A stretch of 64,000 nt of DNA from CAVTLG01 sp963735495 (GTDB lineage: Bacteria; Chloroflexota; Ktedonobacteria; Ktedonobacterales; Ktedonobacteraceae): the NCBI GenBank assembly GCA_963735495.1, contig CAVTLG010000009.1, forward strand, positions 124,001 through 188,000, in the 5' to 3' direction. Under the pieces are notes generated by a model, which worked only from the letters and a program-made list of their open reading frames with translations, was not told the DNA's origin and did no database searches. Position 1 is the first letter of the stretch; each line of letters starts with the position of its first letter. Positions 16,354 through 25,245 of this stretch are shown here, one piece after another. The position numbers and the translations under genes are program-made.

Positions 16354-17805
16354 TTAGCCGCGCTCGCGGGAAGAGCCGATGCCCATCTCTTCCCGGTATT
16401 TTGTGACAGTACGGCGTGCCAGTGAGATATGTTGGTCCGTGAGGTGGCGAGCTAACTCTTCATCGCTCAGCCGGTGCTTAGGGTCCTCAGATTGGATCAG
16501 TTCGCGCAACATGTCTTTAATGCTGAGCGAACCGTCAAAGAAATCCGCCAGTGGTATCAAGCGACCGTTGGGTAGCAGGACGTATTTATTGGCTGTGGCT
16601 CTACTTACCGTGCCTTCGTCCAGATTTAAGCGCAAGGCAACTTCAGCACGTGTGAGTGGACGCAGATAGCGTACGCCGTGCTCTAAAAACTCATGTTGGT
16701 AGGCGACGACCAGTTCTGTGACGCGTCTGAGTGTTTGCCAGCGACGATGGATGCAGTCGATAAAAAATTTTGCGCGATCTCGGTGCTGGTGAATATAGCG
16801 CTGTACATCGTTGCTGGCGGTCAGCGGTACTTGCTGCTCGGGATAATGAGTACGGATGCTGAATTTATAGCGCTTATCTTCGACCAGTTCTATTTCAAAG
16901 CCCGTTTCACCCTTACGGATAAGCACGTCCGGGCGAATATATGTTGCTCCGCCGTCCGGGCGCGTGTAATAGTTATCCGTGCGATAGACATGCGCGGGAA
17001 ATGGATGCAGCGTGCTGCGAATATAGAGACTGGCCTGGCGTACGTCTTGCAGCGGGACTTTGAGCTGGCGCGCAATCTCGTGCAACTGGTTCCGTCCCAG
17101 GTAGTCCAGGTAGCGGTCGATCAAGATGTGGGCGAGTGGATGGGGGGCTGTTTGTTCGCTTAGCGCTTGCAATTGGATAAGCAGGCACTCGCGTGGGTCG
17201 CGTGCGCCAATGCCGAGCGGTTCCAATGTCTGCAACTGGCTCAGCACGTACTCAACACGTTCGGGCACGATCTGCAGGTGATTGGCAATCTCCAGAACGC
17301 TGATTTCAAGGTAGCCACGTTCATTGAGGTTGCCCACTAGTTGCTCGGCTATCGGTGCGTCATCAGGCGTGATCAGGGCCTCTAATTGCTGGAGTAACGT
17401 TTCCCCCAGTGTATCGTCGGCGGGGATACGCGCAATAGGATCGTACTCATCGTCATTATCCGCCTCGGCAAAACCGTAATTGTCGATGTCGTAAAAGATC
17501 TGTTGCGCCGCCTCGGCGTTGTGTTCGTATGGCACCAGCATATCATTGCTATGATTGAGTGGCTGCGCGTTCTGCGCGAAGCGTCCACAGAGCGTACAGA
17601 CGCTCTGGTTATACAAAGGAGTCCCACAGCAGAGGCAGATTCGCTTCTCATCTACCTCAAGTGCGGGATTCTCTGTTTGTTCCTGGTTCAGCGTGCGTTC
17701 TAATTCATCTGCCGAAAGATGCAGGATCGTACTGGATGTAATCAGCCTTGCTGTCACCCGCAAGGCATGTTCTGGTCTGGGCGTCTGTTCTAAGCGCATA
17801 CACAT
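16354..17805 (-). CDS. rpoN: RNA polymerase sigma-54 factor with an inserted zinc ribbon
   Basis: 483 residues. Region I is recognisable but divergent (RVTARLITSSTILHLSADEL, TLNQEQTENPALEV). The core-binding domain has LVGNLNERGYLEIS and LEPLGIGARDPRECLLIQLQ. The DNA-binding domain ends in the RpoN box ARRTVTKYREEMGI. Directly after region I is a CxxC-x9-CxxC zinc ribbon (Cys57, 60, 70, 73: CCGTPLYNQSVCTLCG), where most homologues have an acidic region II. Sigma-54 needs an AAA+ activator; none is in the window. The gene follows rnc by 39 bases and probably shares its transcript. Confidence 0.88.
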   Translation of the reverse strand: MCMRLEQTPRPEHALRVTARLITSSTILHLSADELERTLNQEQTENPALEVDEKRICLCCGTPLYNQSVCTLCGRFAQNAQPLNHSNDMLVPYEHNAEAAQQIFYDIDNYGFAEADNDDEYDPIARIPADDTLGETLLQQLEALITPDDAPIAEQLVGNLNERGYLEISVLEIANHLQIVPERVEYVLSQLQTLEPLGIGARDPRECLLIQLQALSEQTAPHPLAHILIDRYLDYLGRNQLHEIARQLKVPLQDVRQASLYIRSTLHPFPAHVYRTDNYYTRPDGGATYIRPDVLIRKGETGFEIELVEDKRYKFSIRTHYPEQQVPLTASNDVQRYIHQHRDRAKFFIDCIHRRWQTLRRVTELVVAYQHEFLEHGVRYLRPLTRAEVALRLNLDEGTVSRATANKYVLLPNGRLIPLADFFDGSLSIKDMLRELIQSEDPKHRLSDEELARHLTDQHISLARRTVTKYREEMGIGSSRERG

Positions 17806-17844
17806 ACCCTACCTTTTCCCCGCTCTATACCCATTGCTCTGCTT

Positions 17845-18525
17845 TTAGATCCATCCTTTGCTTGTCAGGGCACCACGTGCGGCTTCTTGTTCCGCCGCCT
17901 GTTTATTGCGTCCTTGTCCGCGACCTGCAACCTGGTCGCCGAGCAAGACTTCGACCGTAAATTCTCGGTTGTGAGATGGTCCCTCTTGACTGACCACGCG
18001 ATAGGAAGGCGTAATACCTTCATGTGCCTGGGCATGCTCCTGGAACAAAGACTTGCTGTCTTTGAAGAGGCGTTTTTCGACAATGGTGTGCGCTATCGGA
18101 TCAAGCCAGGGCAGCAAGAAGCGACGGGCGGCCTCGACATCCTGGTCGAGATAGATGGCGCCTAAGACGGCCTCGAAGGCGCAGGCGAGCACACGTTGTC
18201 CACCACCGCTATTTTGTTCGCCCCTGCCCATCAAGAGAAACTTCCCCAGGTTGAGATCGCGCGCGAAGCGTGCCAGCGTTTCAGTCCTGACCAGAACCGC
18301 ACGGACGTCGGTCAATTCCCCCTCGCTCAGATTGGGAAAGGTGCGATAGAGGTAATCCGCACTGATTAAAGCGAGGATTGAGTCGCCCAGGAACTCTAAA
18401 CGCTCGTTGGAACTTTGTCCCGCGCCCGACGTTTCATAGATATATGAGCGATGCGTTAAGGCTAATTTCAAGTATCTGGGGTCCTGAAAATGGACTCCTA
18501 AAATTTCTTCCAATTCTTCCTGCAT
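17845..18525 (-). CDS. rnc: Ribonuclease III
   Basis: Double-strand-specific RNase of rRNA and mRNA processing. About 226 residues from MQEELEEILG. RNase III signature NERLEFLGDSILALISADYLY with the catalytic Glu and Asp; second acidic cluster in AFEAVLGAIYLDQ; C-terminal dsRNA-binding domain from KDSKSLFQEHAQAHEG to GRNKQAAEQEAARGAL. The ATG at 18525 has AGAGGTG eight bases upstream; an upstream in-frame reading to 18750 has no homology. Lies upstream of rpoN. Confidence 0.94.
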   Translation of the reverse strand: MQEELEEILGVHFQDPRYLKLALTHRSYIYETSGAGQSSNERLEFLGDSILALISADYLYRTFPNLSEGELTDVRAVLVRTETLARFARDLNLGKFLLMGRGEQNSGGGQRVLACAFEAVLGAIYLDQDVEAARRFLLPWLDPIAHTIVEKRLFKDSKSLFQEHAQAHEGITPSYRVVSQEGPSHNREFTVEVLLGDQVAGRGQGRNKQAAEQEAARGALTSKGWI

Positions 18526-18841
18526 GGATACACCTCTAGTATAACAAACGCGAGGCGAGAGATCGCTCTCGTGAGCCTGAAATGCATAGGAATAGTAAAC
18601 AGTGGGCGGAAAGCAATCCGCGCCAAACTTTCTTAAGAAACCTAGCAATTCTACTCTGTAGCCGTCATTGTAGCGCGTTTTTCGTCTTACCGCAACGCCA
18701 ATACCCATCAATATTATAAGAATAGGCATTGAAAGCGGAATATGTCTCAACTTTCTTCAGATTGCATCAATGTGTGGCATTGTATAGATGAGGACATGTG
18801 GGCGCGATGCTGGACGGTTTGGCTAAGATATGCTACTCTTA
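18526..18841. other. Intergenic region between rnc and rnpB
   Basis: Divergent promoters for rnc (left) and rnpB (right) must lie here. Before rnpB, TATGCT (18829-18834) is the best minus-ten candidate. I see no gene or repeat. Confidence 0.4.
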
Positions 18842-19256
18842 GCGGGTGGGTCGGAGCAAGACAGGTAATCGCGATCCGCAAGGATTCGAGGAAAGTCCGA
18901 ACTCCATAGAGCAGGATGCTGGTTAACGGCCAGTGAGGGCGACCTCAAGGACAGTGCAACAGAAACATACCGCCTAGCGCCCATTTGTGGTGATAGGTAA
19001 GGGTGAAATGGTGAGGTAAAAGCTCACCAGCAGCCAGGTGACTGGTTGGCTGGGTAAACCCCATCTGGAGCAAGGCCAAGCAGAGGGGATAGGGCGCGCG
19101 CACGTCGGACGCTCTAGCAGGTTGCTCGCCTGTGAACCTTCGGGTTGGCCGCTTGAGACGTTGGGTAACTAACGTCCTAGATAGATGATTACCGCCCGCG
19201 CTGCTGTAAGGCGGCGCAGGTACAAAATTCGGCTTACGGCTTGCTCCGGCCCGCCG
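18842..19256 (+). ncRNA. rnpB: RNase P RNA, bacterial class A type
   Basis: The catalytic RNA that matures tRNA 5' ends. The universal block GAGGAAAGTCCGAACTCC (18888) and the 3' conserved stretch GAACCTTCGGGTTGGCC region are present, as is the AGAxxATTACCGCCCGC type block (AGATGATTACCGCC). The two ends pair as helix P1: GGGTCGGAGCAAG with CTTGCTCCGGCCC. Ends are estimated from that pairing. Confidence 0.93.
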
Positions 19257-19276
19257 CACCACGCGTTACAAAATGA

Positions 19277-19375
19277 GGGTTTCCATCCTTCCGGGGAAAC
19301 GTCGGGAAACCTGGTAGGGGCGTCACCTCGCGTGCGCCCTGGGCGGTCGCCAGGTGATGCCCCTACCAGGTTGGA
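19277..19375. repeat. Repeat family A copy
   Basis: Arms AACCTGGTAGGGGCGTCACC and GGTGATGCCCCTACCAGGTT flank the centre GCGTGCGCCCTGGGCGGTCGCC. The family tail TTTCCATCCTTCCGGGGAAA lies on the left. It sits between rnpB and its terminator. Confidence 0.75.
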
Positions 19376-19380
19376 GAGTC

Positions 19381-19435
19381 AAAAAGGGACAGAAGGCACG
19401 CCTAGTTTTTATAAAATGCCTTCTGTCCCTTTTTT
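19381..19435. terminator. Bidirectional intrinsic terminator
   Basis: AAAAAGGGACAGAAGGCA pairs perfectly with TGCCTTCTGTCCCTTTTT, with a T-run after the stem on both strands. It would end both the rnpB side and the minus-strand gene at 19455. Confidence 0.85.
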
Positions 19436-19454
19436 CTATGGGTAAGCCAATAGG

Positions 19455-19655
19455 TTACTGGCTGATACGGTCATGATCAATGAGCCAACGGATAAAACCG
19501 AGACGGCGGCTCTCTTCCACAATCTCACGATATTCAACTTGCTCAGCGACGTGATCTTTCATATGGATAAGCTTTGCAGCTTCGTCTTCAGTAAATCCCA
19601 TGGTGAGAAGACTGGCAAATTCGGCGTCTTCAGTTGCATATGAATGTTCTGGCAT
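19455..19655 (-). CDS. Small hypothetical protein (66 aa)
   Basis: 66 residues, acidic, mostly helical, no membrane segment. It contains MGFTEDEAAKLIHMKDHV, which resembles a UBA-like or helical-bundle small domain, then YREIVEESRRLGFIRWLIDH. A clear AAGAAGGAG lies upstream and a strong terminator follows, so it is a real monocistronic gene. Family not recognised. Confidence 0.65.
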   Translation of the reverse strand: MPEHSYATEDAEFASLLTMGFTEDEAAKLIHMKDHVAEQVEYREIVEESRRLGFIRWLIDHDRISQ

Positions 19656-20030
19656 AGTGACGATGCTCCTTCTTGATGAATAGCGAAACGAACTACATGA
19701 CTGAGCGGGCCAGCTTTACAATCCCTTATATATACACCCGTACAAGCCTCTTCCTATTTACAACACATTCCTTTACCTAAAAATTTCTGTATACAACGAA
19801 CAACTGGCTGTTTCTTTCCTCTCACATGCTTCCTTCTACCTTCTGCCTTATAGCCGGTAAACGCTCTGCGCGGAAAGAAATAGCAGGTCGGTTTGGATTA
19901 AAAAAAATCCAGGTCCTGGCAAGCGTTCCCAGGAAGGGGAACTTGGAGAAGACGACCTCTGCTGTAATCATAGCACGAATGTCCACATTCGTCTACGTGT
20001 GATTTTGTCTGTCTCAGGTATTGGTAGGTA
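19656..20030. other. Intergenic region, about 375 bases
   Basis: A+T-richer than its surroundings, with no convincing reading frame. The only element seen is a short palindromic stretch, GGATTAAAAAAAATCC, near 19896. It must carry the promoter of the small gene at 19455; nothing else is evident. Confidence 0.35.
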
Positions 20031-21179
20031 TTACCTACGGTGCATGTGGATTCCTAATTCCAGTATGTGGAGCGCGCGCTCAATGGCATCAGTGGTCAGC
20101 GGCGCTGCATGCTCCATGGCATAGGCCAGGGACATCGGGCGCGCGGGTAGTACGGCAATGGCGTCAACTCCTAGATTGTAGACGGTCTGGTAATCTTCTC
20201 CGAGGCTACCGGCCAGCGCTATGACCGCTACGCCGTGGCTCTTTGCCAGGCTGGCGACGGCTCCGACACTTTTGCCGTAGGCGGTTTGTCTGTCGATTTG
20301 CCCCTCTGCCGTAATCAGCAGGTCGGCGTGGCGTAGACTCTCTGCTAGCTTCACGGCCTCTACGATAATTTGTGCGCCCGGTCGCAGTGTGGCACCCAGA
20401 AAAGCGAGCAGTCCCGCGCCTAAACCGCCCGCTGCTCCGGCTCCTGCGACGTCGGCGACTGCGCAATGCAGGTCGCGCTCGATGATAGCGGCGTAATGAT
20501 GCAGCGCTGCGTCCAACTCTGTGACCATCTCTAGCGTCGCACCCTTTTGTGGTCCGTAGATGGCTGATGCGCCTGTTGGTCCACAGAGCGGGTTGGTGAC
20601 GTCACAGGCGACGTCGAAGGTGCAGGCTTGTAGGCGTGGGTCCAGTTGGGAGACGTCGATGTGCGCGAGTGTGGCGAGTGCTGCGCCTCCTCGGGTGATA
20701 GTGTGTCCCTCGGTGGTGGTGAGCGCTGCTCCCAGGGCCTGTAGCATGCCAGCTCCGCCGTCGTTTGTCGCGCTGCCACCTATACCGATGATGAAATGAC
20801 GACAACCATGGTCCAGGGCGGCGTAAATGAGTTCACCTACGCCGTAAGTGGTGGTGATGCGTGGATCTCTGTGCGTGGGGGGAACGAGCGGTAGACCGGA
20901 GCTGGCGGCCATTTCGATGATGGCCGTGTGACCGTCGCCTGAGATGCCAAAAAAGGCCGTGACGGGCGCTCCAAGTGGTCCTGTGACGGTCTGCTGTACG
21001 ATTTCTCCGCCCGTGGCATCGACTAGAGCCTGCACGGTGCCCTCGCCGCCGTCCGCTACCGGTATAATGTTTATCTCCGCTTGCGGGTAAACATGTTGTA
21101 CACCTTGAGCGATGGCCTGTCCCACTTCTGCGGCGGTGAGGCTGCCTTTGAGCGCCTGCGGGGCGATGACGATGCGCAT
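20031..21179 (-). CDS. Glycerate kinase, GarK/GlxK family
   Basis: Phosphorylates D-glycerate (2- or 3-phosphoglycerate product depending on the subfamily). About 382 residues. Family marks: APQALKGSLTAAEVGQAIAQG, PVADGGEGTVQALVDATGG, IIGIGGSATNDGGAGMLQALG, FDVACDVTNPLCGPTGASA, and AEGQIDRQTAYGKSVGAVASLAK. The ATG at 21179 (MRIVIAPQA) has AAGGAGAC eight bases upstream; another in-frame ATG five codons earlier is less likely. A tartronate-semialdehyde-reductase-type gene at 60486 could supply its substrate. Confidence 0.9.
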   Translation of the reverse strand: MRIVIAPQALKGSLTAAEVGQAIAQGVQHVYPQAEINIIPVADGGEGTVQALVDATGGEIVQQTVTGPLGAPVTAFFGISGDGHTAIIEMAASSGLPLVPPTHRDPRITTTYGVGELIYAALDHGCRHFIIGIGGSATNDGGAGMLQALGAALTTTEGHTITRGGAALATLAHIDVSQLDPRLQACTFDVACDVTNPLCGPTGASAIYGPQKGATLEMVTELDAALHHYAAIIERDLHCAVADVAGAGAAGGLGAGLLAFLGATLRPGAQIIVEAVKLAESLRHADLLITAEGQIDRQTAYGKSVGAVASLAKSHGVAVIALAGSLGEDYQTVYNLGVDAIAVLPARPMSLAYAMEHAAPLTTDAIERALHILELGIHMHRR

Positions 21180-21487
21180 GGTGGTCTCCTTCAACGATGA
21201 GCTGCTGCGTAAGATTGCGTCTCTACATTATATCAAATTATGCTGGGAGGAGATTGCCTGGGGATAAACCGGCCAAATTGTTGTCATTTGGTCTTACAGG
21301 TCTTACGGTCTTTCTACGTCGGAGAGTGCTAATTGGGAATGAGGTAGGTTCACCCTTTGTTTCCATTAAGAAAGGGGATTCTCTCCGGTGCATTTTTTTA
21401 CCAGGTGCAGGGATAGCACATTGGGGAAAAGCAGTACAAAGGAGAATTTCATATTTTTTAGATCATGCAAAAGGAGAAAAACAAGCA
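21180..21487. other. Intergenic region, about 308 bases
   Basis: Between divergent genes; holds their promoters. No repeat or gene recognised. A frame open upstream of 21488 on the + strand has no homology and lacks a ribosome site. Confidence 0.35.
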
Positions 21488-21907
21488 ATGAGTAATACTG
21501 ATCGGATTGAAAGGAATCTTCGAGTGGTTGAGGAGTTCCGGGCGAACGGGGGCGAGGTGCAGGGTTGGGCGCCTTTAATCCTTCTCACCACGAAAGGTGC
21601 CAAGTCAGGTCAAACTCGCGTGTATCCATTAATGTCTGTTCCTGATGGTGTGAACTATCTTGCGGTCGCTTCTAAAGGAGGTGCGCCGGAAAATCCGTTG
21701 TGGTACAACAATGTGGTAGCTCATCCAGATGTCACGGTTGAGGTCGGGAACGAAACGTTTGCGGCGACCGCTAGAGAACTGACTGGCGATGAACGGGAAC
21801 AAGCCTTTGCGAAGGCGGTTGCGGTGTTTCCTCCCTATGAGGTGTATCAAAAGAATACGGCCCGCGAAATCCCTGTTTTTCTCCTCGAACGGCGTGCAAA
21901 CGCCTAA
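21488..21907 (+). CDS. DDN-like deazaflavin (F420)-dependent nitroreductase family protein
   Basis: 139 residues. The split-beta-barrel family pattern is clear: IERNLRVVEEFRANGG, LILLTTKGAKSGQTRVYPLM, NYLAVASKGGAPENPLWYNNVVAHPDVTVEVG, and IPVFLLER at the end. Family members use F420H2 or related cofactors to reduce quinones or nitro compounds; the substrate here is unknown. AAAAGGAGAAAAAC lies upstream of the ATG at 21488. Confidence 0.85.
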   Translation: MSNTDRIERNLRVVEEFRANGGEVQGWAPLILLTTKGAKSGQTRVYPLMSVPDGVNYLAVASKGGAPENPLWYNNVVAHPDVTVEVGNETFAATARELTGDEREQAFAKAVAVFPPYEVYQKNTAREIPVFLLERRANA

Positions 21908-21921
21908 ATGGATCTGGTAAT

Positions 21922-21989
21922 GTAACTACTCAGGTCGGCTAGCAGAGGATGACCGCGTAGGGATAATCCCTTGCGGTTGTCCAGGGGTG
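21922..21989. repeat. Repeat family B, left part
   Basis: Starts with GTAACTACTCAGGTCGGC and contains CGCGTAGGGATAATCCCTTGCGGTTGTCC, the same modules as copies at 13199 and 41517, in a shortened form. Confidence 0.6.
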
Positions 21990-22036
21990 AATTCCTAAAG
22001 TCTCCCTTGTTGTCAAGGCTATCTGTTTGAGCTCAT

Positions 22037-22828
22037 TTAGCCATGGACCACAAACATGCCAGTATCCCCCTGAATGTGGATAACGCTATGTTGAGCTAGC
22101 TCTTGCTCTATCAGGTTGCGCAAGTGCTGCAACTTCTCTGCATCCTGATCTTTGGTGTTCGTAGAGCGAATAAACGCGACCAATGGCTCCGTCTCGGTAA
22201 CAGTGAGTTCATTGGTAAAGCGCCGTACCTCTACCTGTTTAAACCAGCGTGCCAACTGCTCCTGTCCATTTTCCAGTGTAAATGGCGCTGAGGCTACCAT
22301 ACTTGGAGCGCTCAGGCCGACTTGTCGCTTGAGTTGCCTTATCTCCAGAAGGTGATTTTGCCCATTGGTTGTCGCATAGAAAGACCCGGCTGGCCTGAGT
22401 ACGCGCCGAATCTCGGCCAGGGCCTGCTCGCGGTCTGGCACATGATACAGCATATGATGGGCGATCACGGCGTCAAAGCTATGATCTTCGTAAGGGATAC
22501 TCTGGGCATCTATCACCTGGAAGGTAAAATGCTTGCCGCTCTCTCTCAGCATATGTTGGGCCTCCTGGAGCATGCCAGGCGAAAAATCGGAGAGCACAAT
22601 CTCCCAATCATCTGGAATGTGCTCCAGATTACTGCGCCAGAAGAACGCGGGGCCACAGCCTAGTTCAAGGATGCGACTATGCGGTGCTATACTGTACTGA
22701 TCGAAGACCCAACGGTACCAGCCCGGATTGGTACTAAAGCGGCGGTGCAGCTCAATGCGTGCTCTCAGGTTTGCGGCATTTTTGTACTGGTCATGTAAAA
22801 GATATTGCTGGTCTATCTCATATGCCAT
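22037..22828 (-). CDS. Class I SAM-dependent methyltransferase
   Basis: 263 residues. SAM-binding motif I ILELGCGPAFFWRSN, motif II region VLSDFSPGMLQEAQ, then FQVIDAQSIPYEDHSFDAVIAHHMLYHVPD and EIRRVLRPAGSFYATTNG. This is the Methyltransf_11 arrangement, seen in many small-molecule methyltransferases. The C-terminal 100 residues are family-variable, so the substrate cannot be named. Monocistronic. Confidence 0.85.
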   Translation of the reverse strand: MAYEIDQQYLLHDQYKNAANLRARIELHRRFSTNPGWYRWVFDQYSIAPHSRILELGCGPAFFWRSNLEHIPDDWEIVLSDFSPGMLQEAQHMLRESGKHFTFQVIDAQSIPYEDHSFDAVIAHHMLYHVPDREQALAEIRRVLRPAGSFYATTNGQNHLLEIRQLKRQVGLSAPSMVASAPFTLENGQEQLARWFKQVEVRRFTNELTVTETEPLVAFIRSTNTKDQDAEKLQHLRNLIEQELAQHSVIHIQGDTGMFVVHG

Positions 22829-23117
22829 GTGCGTCTTTACTCCTTAATTAATCCTTGTACTACTCCTGTGTATAGTATACCCTCCCTCATAAGGATATAG
22901 GAGCTAGAATATCCTATCACCATTATGGCAAGAGCAATCCCTAAAGGGACGTAGAGCGGTGTCGAATCAACCATATTTCTCTGTCACCTTTCATTAAGAG
23001 TAGATGAAAGCAAAACGGAAAAACGGAAGGATACGTTATGAAAAAAATCCTTCTCATGTCATCGTGGATCCCGATCACCACCAGATGCGGAAATTTATAG
23101 GCTCTTCGTCCATTAGG

Positions 23118-23236
23118 GAAACGGGGTAGGGGTGTCACCTTGCGTGCGCCCGATGGTTCGCATCATGGCCTCCGGGCGGTCGCCAGGACACGCCCCTACC
23201 CCGTTTCTCAATGTTTCCCCCGGAAGGATGGAGACC
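23118..23236. repeat. Repeat family A copy
   Basis: Arms GAAACGGGGTAGGGGTGTCA and ACACGCCCCTACCCCGTTTC, with the tail CCCCGGAAGGATGGAGACCC. It lies in the 533-base gap (22829-23361) between the methyltransferase and nuclease genes, where I see no gene. Confidence 0.75.
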
Positions 23237-23361
23237 CAGTCTTTTTTTGGCACAGAAACATTACAGCCGCCGTTTTTTTCTCCGATAGAAAAAAGGGAGA
23301 GGCTCCTCAAAAAAGACCTACTTATTTTTTAACCCTACCTGTGCCCTGAGATTATTGGTAA

Positions 23362-24081
23362 TCAAATGACGCTCTTCTGCCTTGCCCTGATATATGCCAG
23401 GATATCACGGTATGCTAGCGCAATCTCACGATGCCGATGCTGTAAAAGCGCATGCAGTCTGATGCCATTCAGCATACGTATGCGTCCACCAGCTTTATGT
23501 ACAACCTCAATGGCATCATTTGTGAAGGTAGATGTCGTGACGAAATATCCATAGACCGCATCATAGTGCGCAATCGATCCAAGGAATTCTCGCATCTTCG
23601 GGGAACCGGACGGGTTGTCCTCCGCATTCCGCTTGCACTGGGCGACCACATATTGCTGATATTTGTTTCGCAGGAGGATATCCACGCCCTGATCTTTGCC
23701 ACCCTTCCCACAATGTTCTATGAACGTGTAACCTTCTCCGAGTGACAATAGGACGGCAGCAGAGAGCAATTCGAACTCTTCTGGGTTCATCTTTATCGCC
23801 TCGGAGAGGGTGCGTGGAACCGCCGGGAGCAGTTCCGTTGGGGATGATGGACCAGTGCTCGGCTCAACGGCAAGGGGACGAGTTGCCAACGCCTCGCGAT
23901 TAATCCATGCCATCGAAATAGCTATGGCTATCAATGGAGAGCCAGCAGCAACAAAGAAGAGGAGATACATCAGAAACATACCGAGAAGCGTCCCAAAGCA
24001 GATCAAGGCAATCAAGGGGACAAGCGATAGTAGGCAAAGCAGGAGACACTTCCGCCAAGGGGTTTGTCGTGAATTTACCAT
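23362..24081 (-). CDS. Membrane-anchored Mrr-type restriction endonuclease-like protein
   Basis: About 239 residues. Two hydrophobic segments follow a short basic head (LLLCLLSLVPLIALICFGTL and LMYLLFFVAAGSPLIAIAIS). The C-terminal Mrr_cat domain has GVDILLRNKYQQYVVAQCKR, the D-x(n)-QxK nuclease motif, plus a preceding FIEHCGKGGKDQ and a later VTTSTFTNDAIEVV, typical of this family. It may cut modified or foreign DNA at the membrane; no methylase partner is adjacent. The ATG at 24081 has GGAGGATCTTA directly before it; an ATG at 24123 is less likely. Confidence 0.8.
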   Translation of the reverse strand: MVNSRQTPWRKCLLLCLLSLVPLIALICFGTLLGMFLMYLLFFVAAGSPLIAIAISMAWINREALATRPLAVEPSTGPSSPTELLPAVPRTLSEAIKMNPEEFELLSAAVLLSLGEGYTFIEHCGKGGKDQGVDILLRNKYQQYVVAQCKRNAEDNPSGSPKMREFLGSIAHYDAVYGYFVTTSTFTNDAIEVVHKAGGRIRMLNGIRLHALLQHRHREIALAYRDILAYIRARQKSVI

Positions 24082-24325
24082 TAAGATCCTCCATGAAAGT
24101 ATAAAATATAAGAAGAGATACATTGACTCCTATAAGTATAATTTGTCCAGGCCATATGTCAAGATAAGAGATTCAATGAGAGTCAATGATATTGGCAATA
24201 GAGAGAGATGTAGAGTCCTACGACGATGGCTGTTGTATGATTTGCACGCATCCATGAAGAGGACTATACTAGGGTCAACGATAATAAAAATTGACTGTCG
24301 CTGGTCTTTTGCGCGGAGTTTTTCT

Positions 24326-25222
24326 ATGTTTGATGGTCTATCTTCGACCTGGTCCTGGGGGCTGGGGACCATTGTTTTTTTACTCGCACTGACCCTGCTC
24401 TATGCTGTAGGATTGTGGTGCGTGCACGTCTGTCATGCGCGAGATCCACAGGTGCCGACGATACGCTGGTATCATATGGCGTGCTTTGTGGCCGCTGTGC
24501 TGATCGCGGCAGGACTGCTGTTAACCCCGATTAATACGATTGCGCGTACGCAGTTGTTTTCGGTACATATGGCCCAGGCCGTCATCTTGACGACGGTGTG
24601 CGCTCCATTGATCCTGGCAGCCTGTCCCGACGTAATGTTACAGTTATTGCTTGGTTTGCCAGTGGTGCGCCAGGTTGTGCGTACGCTCACGCAGCCGATC
24701 ATCGCTTCACTGCTCTTCAATCTGACATTTCTGCTCTGGCATACGCCGCTCCTGTATGCAGATGCCATGGCGAATAGCTCGTTGTATGAGGCGATGATGC
24801 TGGGCATCTTTTTCACCTCGCTGCTAAACTGGAGTCCGTTGATTGGTGCATCGGAAGAGATGCATACGATGGGTTATCCGCTACAGATGGCCTACGCGTT
24901 TTTTGATGGGCAGCCGGTGGATATTTTTGCTTTTATTCTGGTCTTCAGCGGCGCGACAATGTATCCGTTTTACGCGATACCAGCGCAAATGCATCTCTCG
25001 GGCTTTGCGGACCAGACGGTCGCGGGCGCTCTGTTGATGATCCCAGGGTTTGTGGATCTGGGCGTGATGACGCCGCTGTTCTTCAAATGGCTGGGCCGCA
25101 TTGAAGAGAAGACCCGGCTGGCGGATGAGAAACGGCAGGCACAACGCGAAATGGAATGGGAGGAGTATGAGGAGGGCGAAGAGGAGGAAGTAGCGACAAA
25201 GGGTATGCAGCAGTATAGTTGA
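24326..25222 (+). CDS. ctaG: Cytochrome c oxidase assembly protein CtaG (caa3 type)
   Basis: About 298 residues with seven hydrophobic segments (for example IVFLLALTLLYAVGLWCVHV, MACFVAAVLIAAGLLLTPIN, ILTTVCAPLILAACP, LLFNLTFLLWHTP). The caa3_CtaG family pattern is visible: SVHMAQAVILTTVCAPL, FLLWHTPLLYADAMANSSLYE, and the late HLSGFADQTVAGALLMIPGF. Needed for heme-copper oxidase assembly in Bacillus. The tail is strikingly acidic (Glu-rich, EEYEEGEEEE). No oxidase genes are adjacent. Its end converges on aat. Confidence 0.85.
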   Translation: MFDGLSSTWSWGLGTIVFLLALTLLYAVGLWCVHVCHARDPQVPTIRWYHMACFVAAVLIAAGLLLTPINTIARTQLFSVHMAQAVILTTVCAPLILAACPDVMLQLLLGLPVVRQVVRTLTQPIIASLLFNLTFLLWHTPLLYADAMANSSLYEAMMLGIFFTSLLNWSPLIGASEEMHTMGYPLQMAYAFFDGQPVDIFAFILVFSGATMYPFYAIPAQMHLSGFADQTVAGALLMIPGFVDLGVMTPLFFKWLGRIEEKTRLADEKRQAQREMEWEEYEEGEEEEVATKGMQQYS

Positions 25223-25245
25223 CGCAATGTGGAGGTCTGGAAGCG

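Noticed and set aside
18526..18750. 75-residue N-terminal extension of RNase III
   Set aside because: No homology; the ATG at 18525 has a ribosome site and the family starts there.
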